Source: Ceratodon purpureus
Lineage: Eukaryota > Streptophyta > Bryopsida > Pseudoditrichales > Ditrichaceae
Assembly: GCA_014871385.1 (NCBI GenBank)
Contig: CM026429.1
Coordinates: forward strand, 1,772,554 to 1,836,553
Length of the DNA stretch: 64,000 nucleotides
Reading direction: 5' to 3'
Both the position numbers and the translations under genes were made by a program. Numbering within the stretch: the stretch's first letter is position 1; each line of letters starts with the position of its first letter. Shown piece by piece: positions 14,129 to 27,306 of the stretch. Under the pieces are notes generated by a model. That model ran no database searches. It was given only the letters and a program-made list of their open reading frames with translations, and had not been told where the DNA came from.

Positions 14129-16432
14129 GTCCTGTGCATTGAGATCATCACCCGTGTGAATTTCAATTACCAAGTGTCAATGATGTGAGGTGCAGATATC
14201 ATTATATTCACATCGGCGACGAGCGCACTGGTCGCACCTGGCGAGGTGGAAATCTGTTGCAACCAAATCAGGGCACCACATGGCAATCGCCTGTGTAAAT
14301 GGAGCATCTACAGTTTTTCCGCCAATTTGGGTTCTGAAACGAAGTGGAACCAGCAGACAAATGGGAGATAATGCTCGGAACAGTAAAACTCTTAAATCAT
14401 TTTTGCGGATTATGTCCAGTGTGGGTTTGTATCTGGGGTCCAAATGAAAAGGCCCAGACTGATTGTAAGATTGCCAAAGTGTCACACTTCTTGTGCTTCC
14501 TTCTTCCTTATTTATCTGTCTTTCCTGTTTTAACGTTGCATCAACAATGTGTTTACAGTTTTACCTGTGGTTCGGCGCGTGCCAATACATGTAGTTAAAT
14601 CTTTGCTTACATTCTTAGTGCTATCTGAACCAGTGTGCATAGTTCTTTTCTTCAGTACCATAGTTAGGTGTAAATAGCGTGTAGGTGTTAATTCACTTCA
14701 AGCTGGTAGAGATTGCATTTGAGGTTTAAATCTCATATGCTCATTTCAATATTTGACTGTCCAAGTAGGGTTGGCGGTGCCACCATAGATGAGATGCAAC
14801 TCTCGTTTGTTTTTCTACTGTAATTTTTTTTTGAATATTTTTAACAATTCCCCTCGTTAGATGGCAGTACTGAATGAGATGCTTGACGCGGTGATTTGCG
14901 GACGTGGTCTCTCTTGCATGGTTTGCCAAAATCAACGGTGGTATTCATTGGTATGGCACAGATCGTATGGTCTGCAAAACTAGAAGATGGAGTCTTTCCT
15001 CTTGGAGTAGACTCGCTTGACATCATCCTAGTTAAGTTGTGAGGAATCCTCTTGCATGGGCATCTTCGATTCTGTAACGTGCCCATGCGTCTTCCGCTGT
15101 GCACATTCTGGTGCAAGCTAATGTGCAGGGCCAATGGAATCCAAGCACTCTCTAAGCCTGGATGCCGAAATACGGTGGGATCGAGGCATGCCGCAACCAG
15201 GGCGCAACGATGTATGTGACGGATTCTCCTGAAAGTCTGAATACCTGGACCACTCTGCGTTTTATATTGAGCATAACATACTCACGAGAGAGCAATTTGA
15301 TCAACTCTCGGAAAATCAAAATTAAATCATTTTTTATTCCCAGAGTTCTGAAATGTACATCATGACCTCGAATCTGAAGTCCTGCATTAAGTGTCGAGAT
15401 TAGTCCTCTGTTGCTTCTGCCTCTTGTTACATTGAATAAGGTAGGACGGGTATTTCCGTCAGTTTAAGCCATTCAGCATATGTGGGATTGAGAAAATTAT
15501 CGGGATAAACTTTATACAAATAAATCACAAATCTGATTTTTTTTTTAAATTCTAAGAAATTTATCCACTATTTCCATGAGTAGGCACATGCAATACAAAG
15601 ATTCTTGCATTGAGAACATGATAGGTTGTTATGATAGGATTTAGAACTCTGACGGGAATACCCATCTCTGCCGTATATGGTACTGGATCATGCACTTGAG
15701 AATATTGGTTAATTGTACCCAAAAAAATTGAAAACAATTGTGATGCTACCGTGACTAGATTTTTAATCTCACAAAATTTTAAACTGAAGTAATCCACACT
15801 GTTCTTGAAAATCATCATTGCAGTCGACGTGGATGAATCTACCTAATACTGGTAAAATATATACTAAGCTTCTTTACATGGCCTTTTTTAACCTTTACAT
15901 GCTTCCACCTGATCCACCATGCCATCAAGGCATTCCATGCACACATTCACACATTGTAAACAGCGAAAACCAGAAACCTTGGCAGTTTCGACTAAGCAAC
16001 AATGGATATTCAAACTCCGCTAGGGCACTGGTAAATGATGTGAAACATTGTGTACCTTCAATTCCAGCGCAACAATACATCTGGTTCACTAAAATACAAC
16101 GGGAATCTAGCAAATGGTGCATCCAAAAACAATGCCCACGTCAAGGTGAGACACACTCCGCTCCTCCCAGCCGTCATGCCCACCTCAAGGATTGCAACTC
16201 TCCTACCTCTCTTATGCACATCAAATTCGGAGGTCTACACAGTGGTCATGGGTCCAGCACAAACTGAACACTTCCTGACCGTCCCTCGTTAATTCAGTGT
16301 CGTGAACAAGGTTTCTACACAAAAAGACAGGCTTACAAAGCCAGTGAATGTAAAGGAAAACTATTTCCAGTTCAACACTCTGACGACCTAGGAACAACTG
16401 AAGCAGAAAGTAATCAATCTCCAACTTCAATC
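14129..16432. other. Intergenic spacer
   Basis: No gene is supportable. Short ORFs lack domains and coding character. The spacer is flanked by the 3' ends of two convergent genes (the trihelix gene on plus and OEP64 on minus). Confidence 0.5.
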
Positions 16433-19400
16433 CTATATGAGCTTCTTCAGCCTTTTCAGTGCCTCACTGGCTGTTTTGTTGGTGGGTTCAAGAATTAGAG
16501 CTTGGCTAAAATCTGCACATGCACAAAAACACTAATGCATCAGGATTACAGCACTCAGAATCTCCAAATAGTCATTTGGTTATTGATCAAAGCAGTGAAT
16601 ATTCCACCTTGCATCAGTCCATTCACAAAAATGCCGTGAGTGTATTCCCAGTGCCAACCTGCCTCTAGTTACCTCCAATTAAATCTTTATTTTTTTGACC
16701 GAAACCGAACCTTCTAAACTGGGAAATCTCGAAAGTACTAGGCAAGCAATTATTGACCAGCAAACCGCAACTTGACTGTGAAACCAACTGGTGCGTTTGC
16801 CTTACATATAGAGGTGTGAGAAGAAGACACCACATTGGTCTACTCTAATTATGATTTGTTAAAAATGACCTGAGGACTCCGTCATTGACTATAAAGAGAC
16901 TTGGATTATACTATACTTAAATCATCTACTTTATTAAGAGACGAAATCATATAGTAAAGATCGAGGGAACTAACGAGGTGAGGTGTAACATTACTTTGTG
17001 AATACCTTTGCACTAGAATATAAGATTAGGACATCTAAGGAAGCCTGACAATTTAGACAAGGGAAAAAACTCAGCTACAAGCACATGGAAAGGCACGAGC
17101 AGGAGGCGAATGCTTATGACCTTCGTTAGCTCCTTTGTAGTTTCCTACAAATTCACGGGCAGTGCCTCTCCTCAAATAAGCTTTTACACTCTGCAGTCCA
17201 CCCCACCATCAGTAACACGCTTAACACAGGGCATGTACATTTAAATGACAAAGAGATCACATACTGATATTGTCCAACTGCAATTGTTCCATAACAAACA
17301 CGATTCAGCAAGACAGACACTCACCTTCTTATCAATATTCAGTGCCTTGGTGCAATCAGTTGCTGCTTCAGCAAATCTATAAAATATTCAAACTCAAGGT
17401 GAGTCAACGGGTTGAATTTGAACCAGACACGAACGTCAAAACAAATAACAGTTTCATAATAGCAACATTGATCGCAGACACAGCGATTTCACAACAACAT
17501 CGGTTTCAGCAACCAAAAATGCAACACAGAAAACCTACAGAGCTAGTTGAAGATAAGCCATGGCACGATTGTTGTAGTATGTTGCATTGTTCCTGTTTAT
17601 ACGAATAGCATCCGAGTAATAAACGATAGCTTTCTTGAAGTCCTTTTCTTTAAACGCTGAATTACCCTGCACACGTGAACATGACAAAAATATCAAACTG
17701 ATTGCTTCATTTCCAAATAGCGTAGACGATAGTCTACTCTACTCTAAACAAGACATGCAACTTAAAACTTTTCTCTTACATGTCTTCAGAACAAAATCGG
17801 CCTGCAGAGACCATAAGAAAACACCTATCCACAATGGACTACATGTCAAAGGTATGTTTGGAACTAGTACCTTTTCCTTGGCCAATTCTGCAGCATCACT
17901 GTTACCATTACTCAAAGTAGAGTGTTGGTCAACATCGTCCTGATCTTCTTCCTGTATTGAAGAATATAAAGCTAGTACAGTATCAAGTAAAAAGCGGTCA
18001 GATCCCTGTCTTGCGAGGAGAGATACTGCCATAGGCACGTTGTTATGCTCTCCTACTGGCATTGTAACCTGCATTTAATTTAGTTCCTGTCAATAAATAT
18101 AGAACCATAACCGGCCAAAGGAGGGTGAGATATACTAGCATTACCCCTATCCCTAAATTTGCATCTTCTTTAGAGAAAGATGAAATCCATACTGTACCCA
18201 TTCCTCAGTAACAAATGATCATCTCGACAAAGATCTAGATCACAGAAACTCAGCCAACTTCTAGTGAAGCACGAAAAATTGCCGGATGGAGGTGAGAAGG
18301 GACAACCTGACAGCAACCAGACATCCCTGATACACATATCAAATCCAATGTCCTGTTCCGAAACACTTCGAGCTTTTCTGCTTTGGTATCTAGTTTGGGA
18401 GGAAGGTCTGGAATAGTAGGCATCAGCAGGAGTGCATCACTCTGTTCCAACAATACCAACAAAGTCAGCTCTAAAGCAGAATGGTGAAGTTTTACAACAA
18501 TAGCAAAAGTGCACCGGGACGGGACAAATGCCAGTGTGGTTACTGCATGTGACCTTAAGGAGATCATTGATGGCATAGCGAGCCTCGTCCTTGATTCTCT
18601 GGAGAAGAGGCACCAAATGAGAATTTGTCTCAAGCGCGGCTTTTGTTCGTGCAGCTAAAGCAGGTGCTAGTTTGGGCTGTACGGTGGTCAACCAGTCTTC
18701 ATGATTTACCTTGAACTCCCACCTATACAGTAAATGGTTTAAAACAGAATACTTATACTAAAAAACGATGCACTCAATATCGTGCTCACATAGCGTCCTA
18801 TTCTTTGTATTCTTATCTTATGATGTACTTCTCACATAGTTGTATACAGCAGTATGAATTTTGTGATATAAAAATACGGCGAAACAAGGGCCATGCTGAA
18901 CACAAAAGCCAATATGTTCTATTTCAAAAAGTGGCTGCTGTGGCATGGTGCCCACCTCTGAAGTATCTGCATTGTAAACCGAAGCAAGGACAGTGCTCCC
19001 AGATCAGAACCGCCACTAATCTCTTTCTGTAGATCCTTGAGACTTGGTACGGTTCTTTCCACGTAATCTCCAAGATTGATGTGCTGCAATACTTGACCTG
19101 TCGAAACGCAGTAACAATTAACAGCCTAATAAAAAATCTTTTTCAAGATATCTGAACCTGTCAGCATAGTAGAAAGTGACTTTCATTGAATTAACGAGGG
19201 AATTCACAATGCACCAATAATTATAAAGGGAAAATATTTCTCTTGAAAAACTGAACACAAATCTATGAGAGCAATGGGAAAATAGGAAGGAGAAAACAAG
19301 TACGTCCAAGAAGGTTCTCGATCGATCTGATGACTGCCCCCACAGATTGTTCAGTTGGAATTACTGAAAGTTCGAAGCAGTCTTCAGCAATAATAAACCG

Positions 19401-21132
19401 TCGTGGTTGCCTCACATCCGTATACGGAAGCTGAAGCAGAATGTGCCCAACTTCCCTCAAAATTGTTGCATCTCTTGCAAAACAACCTGCAGAACGCGGT
19501 CGTTTGTCTTCAATCCGTAATGAAGAAATTCAGGACAACTAAAAATATCCAAGACTAAAACCTTACATGAGCCAGGAAAGGAGGGTTGCAGCGAACCAAG
19601 AAAGAGAAGAAGAAACCATATGATCGCAGGAAAATGCCAAGAGATTCAAACTGTGAAATGGCCCAGAATAATTCAGAGAGGAAGCAGGGTGTATACCAAC
19701 AGTATCAAAACTTTGTGCCATAGGAATAACTCCAACAACTGTAACAGCTCCATGTGAAGGGCGAAATCCTAGAACTCCACAACAGGCCGCTGGAACTCGG
19801 ACACTACCGGCAGTATCCGTACCTAGCATCCCAAGTGATCATCAGCTTGAGTAATAAACAGGTAAGCAGACCCATTTTCGTGAAGAGGTTCGCTTCTACA
19901 TAGACGTATATGAAATTGGAACACAAATTTCAGGATACACCCACCTAGTGAGAAGTCTACAAAGTCTGCGGCCACAGCAACTGCGGAGCCACTCGACGAT
20001 CCACCTGGCATACAGTTTGGTGCTACAGGATTGACTGGTGTTCCATAGTGCTTGTTATCTCCAATGATGCTGCTCACTCCACATCGACCCAAATTAATAT
20101 TCAGGGTCGGAAGAAATAAATGCATACATTTTAGTGATATTTCTCTGCACTACCCAGTCGCCTCCCCCTCCTCCAAAAAAAAGAAGACGAAGAAGAAGAA
20201 GAAGAAGCAGCAGCTATAGAGTCACAAGAAGATGCACCTGTAAGCAAGCTCATCCATATGAAGCTTGCCAACGCACGTCGCACCCGCATCTAGAAGAAAT
20301 TTCACAACTGGAGCGGTGCGTGTGGCAGGCTCATGCGTCGATGCCCATTCCGGATTACCAAAACCTGTGACATATCCTTCCACATCGAATCTGTTCCATC
20401 ACACCAGTAACACATTAGCGAGGTTCAAAGCTGACTGATTCTATTGGTAATTTGAGTATCATCAACAAAGTAGTAGTAAGCTGCAAAGAAATGCACAACC
20501 TCAGCTGCCAGCTACCCATTCGGGTACTTCAAAGAATCATAATAGCTTGCAGCCAGGAAGATTTTAGTAAAACAACAATGAGCAACCTAAGCCCCCACTG
20601 ATAATCCTGTCAATATTAAATTCTTGCGAGATTTATAACCTAAATCGAATAGAGAACTCTGGACTAAATGTACTACTACTAGGATAATTATTGTCCCGCA
20701 CTGTCTTCGGGTAAACATTGGGCCTCTCCTATCCATCACTGTACTAGAATTGAGTCATATCACAATACTCATTGGTTGAAAGGGCGAGCTCTTCTTCTCT
20801 CGCACCAACAAAGCGCTGGTTTTTCGTGATGAGGCATCAATAACAATTGATATTGCTAGAGTAAAGTAATGCTGTATTATGCTACAAAACTATTCACCGA
20901 AAATCTGAGCTCATACTTACATGTCCTTGATCGCAAATGTGAGCCCTGAAAGCGGATGTGGAGCACTTGGGGGTGCCGGCGGAGGTGGAGGCAGCAACTC
21001 GAAGTACTCTATGAAAGCACCATTGTCCTTCCTCCCTCCCAACCTTAGGGTACGCCGGAGGATAAAAAACCCAGCAATTCCAAGACCTATTAGAACCCCG
21101 AAAGACCTCACCAATATCTTCTCACCCGGCAT
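16433..21132 (-). CDS. OEP64: Outer-envelope protein 64 (TOC64-like): membrane anchor, amidase domain, TPRs
   Basis: Thirteen exons (high to low): 21132-20921, 20390-20238, 20069-19945, 19822-19697, 19486-19304, 19097-18956, 18722-18554, 18441-18307, 18068-17871, 17666-17539, 17376-17325, 17190-17121, 16512-16433. Total 1773 nt, 590 aa, close to the family's ~590. Residues ~8-27 are an N-terminal membrane anchor ([18 protein letters not shown]), followed by a Pro-rich linker and an amidase-signature domain. The C-terminus carries three TPR-type helical pairs ([20 protein letters not shown]; then TKALNIDKK; then [13 protein letters not shown] to [18 protein letters not shown]). In the family the TPRs dock Hsp90-bound preproteins at the chloroplast or mitochondrial outer membrane. 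Unlike typical TOC64, the catalytic residues look intact: Lys in [13 protein letters not shown], and the nucleophile Ser in DTAGSVR. It is head-to-head with its paralogue, about 1.8 kb apart. Confidence 0.9.
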
Positions 21133-22943
21133 GTTTCCTCAAACAATCTCTAAAGAACTCAAAGAGCTCCAGAACTGCACACACCAGGGATGATACTCTA
21201 GGCACCTGAGTATCTCTACAAAGCCTTAATTTCCGAAGGAACCTTCGAAAGCTGATGGCATCTTGGAATCACATTCTTAAACCCCCCTGGCTCAAATACG
21301 GACGCCCGCAAGATTAAGAGTTTGTACTTATTCGTCAAAAACGGTGAGTTGGCACATATCATCTGGTCCTCGTCCGCTTCGAAGAGACAGAATCCGCAAG
21401 CAGAGAAGCCCAAATGAACTGCCCAGCTCCTGGAAATCACATCTCTGCCTCAGCTCTCAATTTGTATTCACTATCCACCATTCACAATATACCAGCCTCA
21501 AGTGCTCTTCCTCCGGAGTCCCCAAATCTCCAACGCAGAAGCTCAATCCCTCCACCTGTTCCTCCTCAACAACAGAGACTCCTCAACACCCCCAACTACT
21601 ATAAACCGCACAAGTCACACCTCGATAAAATCCTACAACCGGACGGAAAGCAATGACCACGAGTACATGACACATCCCCTAAACGCAGCAAAAGCCAAAA
21701 GAATAGAACAACCACAAAGCCATGACTCATGAGGCTCTGGCACTCCGTTCCTGCCCAAATCGAGACACCAGCAAACCAACGGAAAGCTCTGGAACCGCAA
21801 ATCGCGCTTAGAGCTCCAATTGCAGGCCTGCAATCTCCTGCGCAAGCAACTCACGTGCAATGAAAGGGCCCCTTTGCCACTTACCAGGATAATACAACAC
21901 TCCTTCCGAAATTCGAACCGGAGACTCGGCAGCAATCTCTCAATGAGCATGGCTAGCCTCTAGGGTTTAAAGCTACGAATGCCCTTCATCCACCTCTCTC
22001 GCGGTTGCAGCAACCGACTCTTCCAAGTTCCTCTCAGCTCACAAACTCATTGTCGTCACCGCCAAGTCCACCAAGTTTAGTTAGGCTGAGCAAGGCTTGC
22101 ACGAGTGCCAAATCAGAGTGTGGGTCATGTGGGGCATATCTCCAGGCTCACGTAGGTAGAGTTAGTAAACAGTGGTTTAGAGAATCGGGAAGGAATCATG
22201 TATCCAAGGAGTTTCATGAAGTTATTCGAAGCTGGATATGTTGATGTGAGTACGTGAAGTCTTAAAGGTTTGGCACTTGAGTTGATCGGTGGGCGAGAGT
22301 CCGAGACCCGATTGACAGGAATGAGGTCTTCAACCTCGCATAACCTTTGTTAACTGCCGCAAATGGAGGGCCCAGCAGCCGGCTTCTCTTCCCAGCTTTC
22401 TCTTCATCTTTGTTGAGAATATGTCGGCTGAGATGATAGCCTTCAACGAATCCTTGGATCTGGAATGACTACTTAGGGAGTCGGTCGCAACTTGTGGCAG
22501 ACGACTGGCCTGTTGAGGTCTTTCAAGTGACTGAAGATGTTCGGGTCCAGGAATGTGCAAGTGGACATTGATTGCAACGCTTCTAATGTTTAACCCATGA
22601 CAGGAGTAGCTGAGCATTTGCTTGACGCGCAATACAGTATGCTGATGGGATCTTGAGTGAAGTTTCTCGATAGTGCTGTTCTTGGGGAATAGCAATACTG
22701 TGGAGGAGTTCGCTGATTTGTAGTGGTCGAAGGCCGAGCAGAATAAATTGGATCGGGTAGAAGGTGGGAGTGTAGAAAGCAATGGGGCAGATTGGTAGCT
22801 AAGTCAGGATGATGAGATTCTCACATATTGCAAAGTGGTGGAGACGTAACAGATAGAGTCAGTTATTCTGCTCAGATGGCATGGTAAAGTTTCATGTGAA
22901 TCGGGGAGATCATCAATAACGGCGCACCGAAACTCGACGCAAC
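21133..22943. other. Bidirectional upstream region between the two amidase paralogues
   Basis: About 1.8 kb between divergent starts. No separate gene is supportable; ORFs on both strands are short and lack domains. Presumably it holds both promoters and 5' untranslated sequence, but I cannot mark a convincing TATA box. Confidence 0.5.
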
Positions 22944-25900
22944 ATGCCGGAAAGAGTTGAAACGCATGTGTCTCCAGTAGTTGCAGCAAGGGTGCACAGA
23001 ATTCCATGCCGTCCCGCACCGCCACAACCACCACCACCACCTTCGAGATTCCCAGCGCTTGATTGGCAGAGGATTTCGTTTGGCTTACCTCGGAGAAAGA
23101 TCATTTTATTAGGGTTGTCAGTGGTCGGCATTGCAGGTATATACGTGCTTGTGAAGAATGGGAAGTTGACCTTCTCTGACCTGCCTGATTTTCCCGATAT
23201 GCCGGATCTACCCACTCTGCGGCTACCCAATCTGCCCAGTCTCCGTTTGCCCAATCTGCCCAGTTGGCGACAGTTATTCGTCCGAAAATTGCAACCTGCA
23301 GAATCAGAAGAAGAGCCTGAGAAACCAGCAGCTCTGGACCTCGCCCAGTGTAAATTTGGTTATCAGGATGTGTAAGAGTCTTCTTCGATCTGGTTTTGTG
23401 AAAATGATGTGCATATGCATGCCAATGCTTGTGACTTGGGGAATTTTGCATCCTTCATAAATGTCAAAGTTGAAAGTGAACTCTGTAATCTTGGGCTTCG
23501 TTGACATGTATGTCGTGAAGCAGAATAGAATGCAGACTATTCTTACAAATTAGAGGCTTGATTTAATGTGGAACTGACGTATTATGTATGTTTTTGCAAT
23601 GAATAGGTTTGATGTGGAATCAGCAATCACCGGATTCGGAAGCTACGACTGGGAACAAACTCACACGCCGGCCACGCAAACTGCAGTTACAATTAGTCTT
23701 ATCCTTAACGCTGGAGCAGTGTCCACTGGAAAGCAATCCATGGACGAATTTGGCCTCAGGTATCAAATGCTCGTTTAACAGTTTTGAGGAGCTCACGCTT
23801 ACTGACATTCTCATAGCCAGTAAAGGTATTAGGAGAATTCAATTTTTAGTGGGCTTCATAGGTTACATAAAGGTGATGTGGTCAGTAGAATTGAAAGAAC
23901 TAATACTGACCACCTCACCATTATGTAACCTATGAAGCCCACTGTAAATGATCGATTCGACCTTCAAGGTTTTACGAAATAGTGATGGTGAGCATGTCAT
24001 ACGTAGAGTATGCCATGTGACCTTTGGTTATGTTGAAGTTGATGATCTATGTTGGGGAAGCCTGCTTGGACCAAATTAGCATGACAGGAAACGATTGAAG
24101 TATGTCGATGGTGGGGGCAGCTTGTTTGGTAGAAACAAGCGTGATGGCGACGCCGAGAATCCTGTGGCTCCAAAGCATTTCGCAGGCGGAGCGGCGTGTG
24201 GCTCTGGTGTTGCAGTTGCCTCCAATGCCATCGACTTCGCACTTGGTATGTGTACACAACTTGTAAGTCGAACATTACACAATCAACAAACTGTGAATTG
24301 ACAGTAGATTATATTCCTATTCCTTATTCAGCGTGGCAATCAGTCATTGATTTCTATTATAAAGCTCGTCAACATGACCATTTTGTGTGGCAATCTTCTA
24401 CAAATTCCGAATTGGTAACCTTGACTTGTTCGATGCACGAGTTGCAGCGATTGACACGATGGGAGGAGTGAGAATACCTGCAGCGTTTTGTGGCATTTAT
24501 GGTTTCCGGGCGTCTCATGGCGTGATTTCCACTGCAGGGATAATTCCAGTTGCGCCCAGTCTTGATGTTGTTGGTAAGCAAGCATACACCTCTATTTGGA
24601 AACCTCTTAATTTTATTGATGTCTATCTCTTTCTGGACACTAGTACTGCAAGGACTGCAGAAAGCATCAATTACCATCCGTTACTGGTAGTAATACGGAA
24701 ACGGGCTGTTATATTGATCCCTGGCTGTGTAGCCAAGAGTGGTTAATTGTGATCTCTCTGGATGATGTAGGGGTGCTGGCAAGGGATCCCTATATTTTGC
24801 ACACAGTAGCAAAGGTGCTGTTGCAACAACCAGAGTTGGAATGGGGTCTCCCCTCAGCAGTCCTTGTTGCTGACGATTGTTTCGGAATGTCCACAATCTC
24901 GTCTGTTCGAACCGCGGATCTTCTGTCGAGGGCCGTCACCGATACACTAGGACTTAGGTTCATAACTTCAGTTCATTGTCTTCTGAATTGCAAGCGAAGT
25001 TTTACCATCTGATTAGCTGCTGTGATATATTGACCGAATGTTGGTAATTTATAGAAGTTGTGTTCTAGATTGGAATTTTTATCAATGCTAATGTCGAATT
25101 GATCCTCTTGTCAGGCAGTCTCGTAAAACATGTGAATCTTGGGACTCACTTAGCCTCCAATGTGCCAACTCTGCGAAATTTTTTGATGGAGGAGGAGCGA
25201 CTTCTTAAACAAGACACATCCCGATACACGACTTACGATGGACTTCGAGACGCTATGCTATTGATATTGCGGTAAATAAACATCTACTTCATAATCCGAA
25301 AGACCAAATTAGTTTCTAAGAGTCCCTCCAAGAATTCGACTTGACAGCCTTTTCTGTGAATTGACAGTGGGGAGTTCAAAGAGAAACACCGAAAATGGTT
25401 TAAAGAAGTGGATCCAGAGCTACCTCCAGACGTCGACGTGCGAGTGAAATTTGCAATGGCTCCTCATCTCGATGGGTTGCATAGAATGGCTCTTAAGGTC
25501 AAAGATGAAACACGGGCTGTCATCAATGAGCTTCTTCTGGTAATCTGAGCTTCTTGTGTCTCAGGATAAAGTCAACTAAAGTACCTGAACATGTCTAATC
25601 CCTAATTTCAACGTCTCCAGAAGTTGCAATCTGAAATGCTTTGAGAACTAATCTCTTTGAGATCGTAACACAAGTTGACAATGTCACTAATCAAGTCTGA
25701 GGGTAGTGCGTGCTTGCAGATGGATGCATTGCTAGTGTTACCATCAACGCCAAGTTTGCCGCCAATTAAGACAGCTAAGGGGAAAGAACTGGAGATCTTT
25801 GAGTCAAGAGCTTTGAGTATGCTGAGCATTGCAACAATGGCTGGATGCTGTCAAGTAAGTTCGGCAATTACAGTTTTCCATGATATCAATGCGGTGATAA

Positions 25901-26689
25901 AGTATTGAATGTGCTGTTAATTTGCACTATTTTATTGTAGTGACAAATTGCATCTAAACTTCAATATAGGTCACAATTCCCTTGGGAAACGTGCGAGGAA
26001 TACCGATAAGCGTGTCGGTCTTGGCCAGATATGGTGCTGACATCTTCCTACTAGAGTCTTTGATCAAGTTGAACCCAAAACTTCAGTTGGAAGTTGATGT
26101 AAGAGATCGACACGCTCTCAAAAGTGCAGTAAATGCATCTTTCATCCATCATTATACTTGTTATATGCTTGAAGGTATTCACCAGAAGACTTTCTGAACG
26201 GATCTACAATCGCATCTTGCCTGACATCCTCTATCATCACGCTAACACGCAGATTATTCATTGCAACGCAGATCATTAAGCAGAAGAAACCAATTGTGAA
26301 AGATGAAGACGTTATTCCGAGAAACTCAGTTGTAAGCTGCATAAATCTTTGCTCTAGCTCACATGTGTATGCTTCAGTGTCCGAGGATGAATTTTATCTT
26401 CGTAGTCTCTGTGCATTCAGTTAGTGTTAGTCTTACAATCCAACTGTTTTATAATCGTGAATCTGTGCTGAGTACTAATCCAGCGTCGTTAACAGTTGAA
26501 TAATGTCTAATCCTCTCTTTCTGTTGCTTTTCTTTTCTTGAGAATGAACGTGACGTGCCGGCAAGAAGGTCAAATAATCGAACCAGTAAAGGGGAGCGAG
26601 CTGGATCTCGAGCTCAAAGGGACGGCTCCGGAAGTAGAGCTCAAGCATTTCAAGACAACAAGGAAAACAATCAGCCCAGCGGAAAGTGA
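22944..26689 (+). CDS. TPR-less OEP64/amidase-like membrane protein with lost catalytic triad
   Basis: Eleven exons: 22944-23371, 23607-23759, 24088-24245, 24448-24573, 24771-24957, 25119-25271, 25368-25539, 25720-25854, 25970-26098, 26271-26330 and 26543-26689 (last-but-one within a base). Total 1848 nt, 615 aa, all phases consistent. The N-terminus is Pro-rich, then a membrane segment (IILLGLSVVGIAGIYVLV), then Leu/Pro-Asn repeats (LPNLPSL). The amidase-signature fold follows, but the triad is gone: the Lys motif reads FGYQD, the cis-Ser motif GGAACGSG, the nucleophile motif DTMGGVR. The C-terminus lacks TPRs and ends in a Ser/Arg/Gln-rich tail. Exons 2, 4 and 8 have the same lengths as in the divergent OEP64 gene (153, 126, 135), so the two are duplicates. 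A non-enzymatic scaffold or receptor role is inferred. Intron 2 carries a 96-bp hairpin. Confidence 0.85.
23848..23943. repeat. Near-perfect inverted repeat (hairpin) in intron 2 of the amidase-like gene
   Basis: Arms 23848-23887 and 23904-23943 are 40 bases each and differ at only two positions when folded, with a 16-base loop. The arms start with AGTGGGCTTCATAGG and end with its complement. I see no clear target-site duplication. It could be a tiny foldback MITE or a miRNA-precursor-like hairpin transcribed within the host pre-mRNA. Confidence 0.93.
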
Positions 26690-27306
26690 AGTCGAGAACC
26701 CTCTCCGGCTATACTACAGAGAATCCATAGCTTGATATTGTGACTGATTGCACTTTCAGACAATGTTGACAGCTATGAGACAATGACGTGCAACTAAACG
26801 ATAAGAAGAAAACCTTGAAGTGCCAACGGAACACACTCGGGACATGATTTGTGATCAATGAAACTAAAACACACTCAAAACGTGATTTGTTGAAAGATTG
26901 TATTCCCAAAGTCTCGAATTGAAAACCGCCTGATCGAATGCTATGCTATGTGTACCGCTAAACACCTTATTCTTGAATCAATCAGCGTTCAACGAAGCTG
27001 ATACCTGTGAACGCTTTCAAATCATGGCTTGCAATTGCAAACTACACTACATTGATCATCAGAAGTTAATCTAACCGATACATATGTAGTCCCATGAAAT
27101 TGAATATACCAACAGTCTTAGTTAACCATGAATTGGAAAAGCCTTGTATCAAGTAAGGCTTCTCGTCTATAGAGAGCTCGACGAGCAAGATTGGCTTGCG
27201 AGGAAAGAGAGCAGGTTACTCATCTTATCATGCTGAAAGACGAGATCTACAGAATGTACACCCAAATAGTTTAATTGCAAGACAGAAGGTGGAACCTTGT
27301 GACTAC
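26690..27306. other. Spacer between convergent genes
   Basis: This lies between the 3' ends of the amidase-like gene (plus) and the mitochondrial carrier (minus). It probably contains both 3' untranslated regions; nothing else is seen. Confidence 0.5.
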
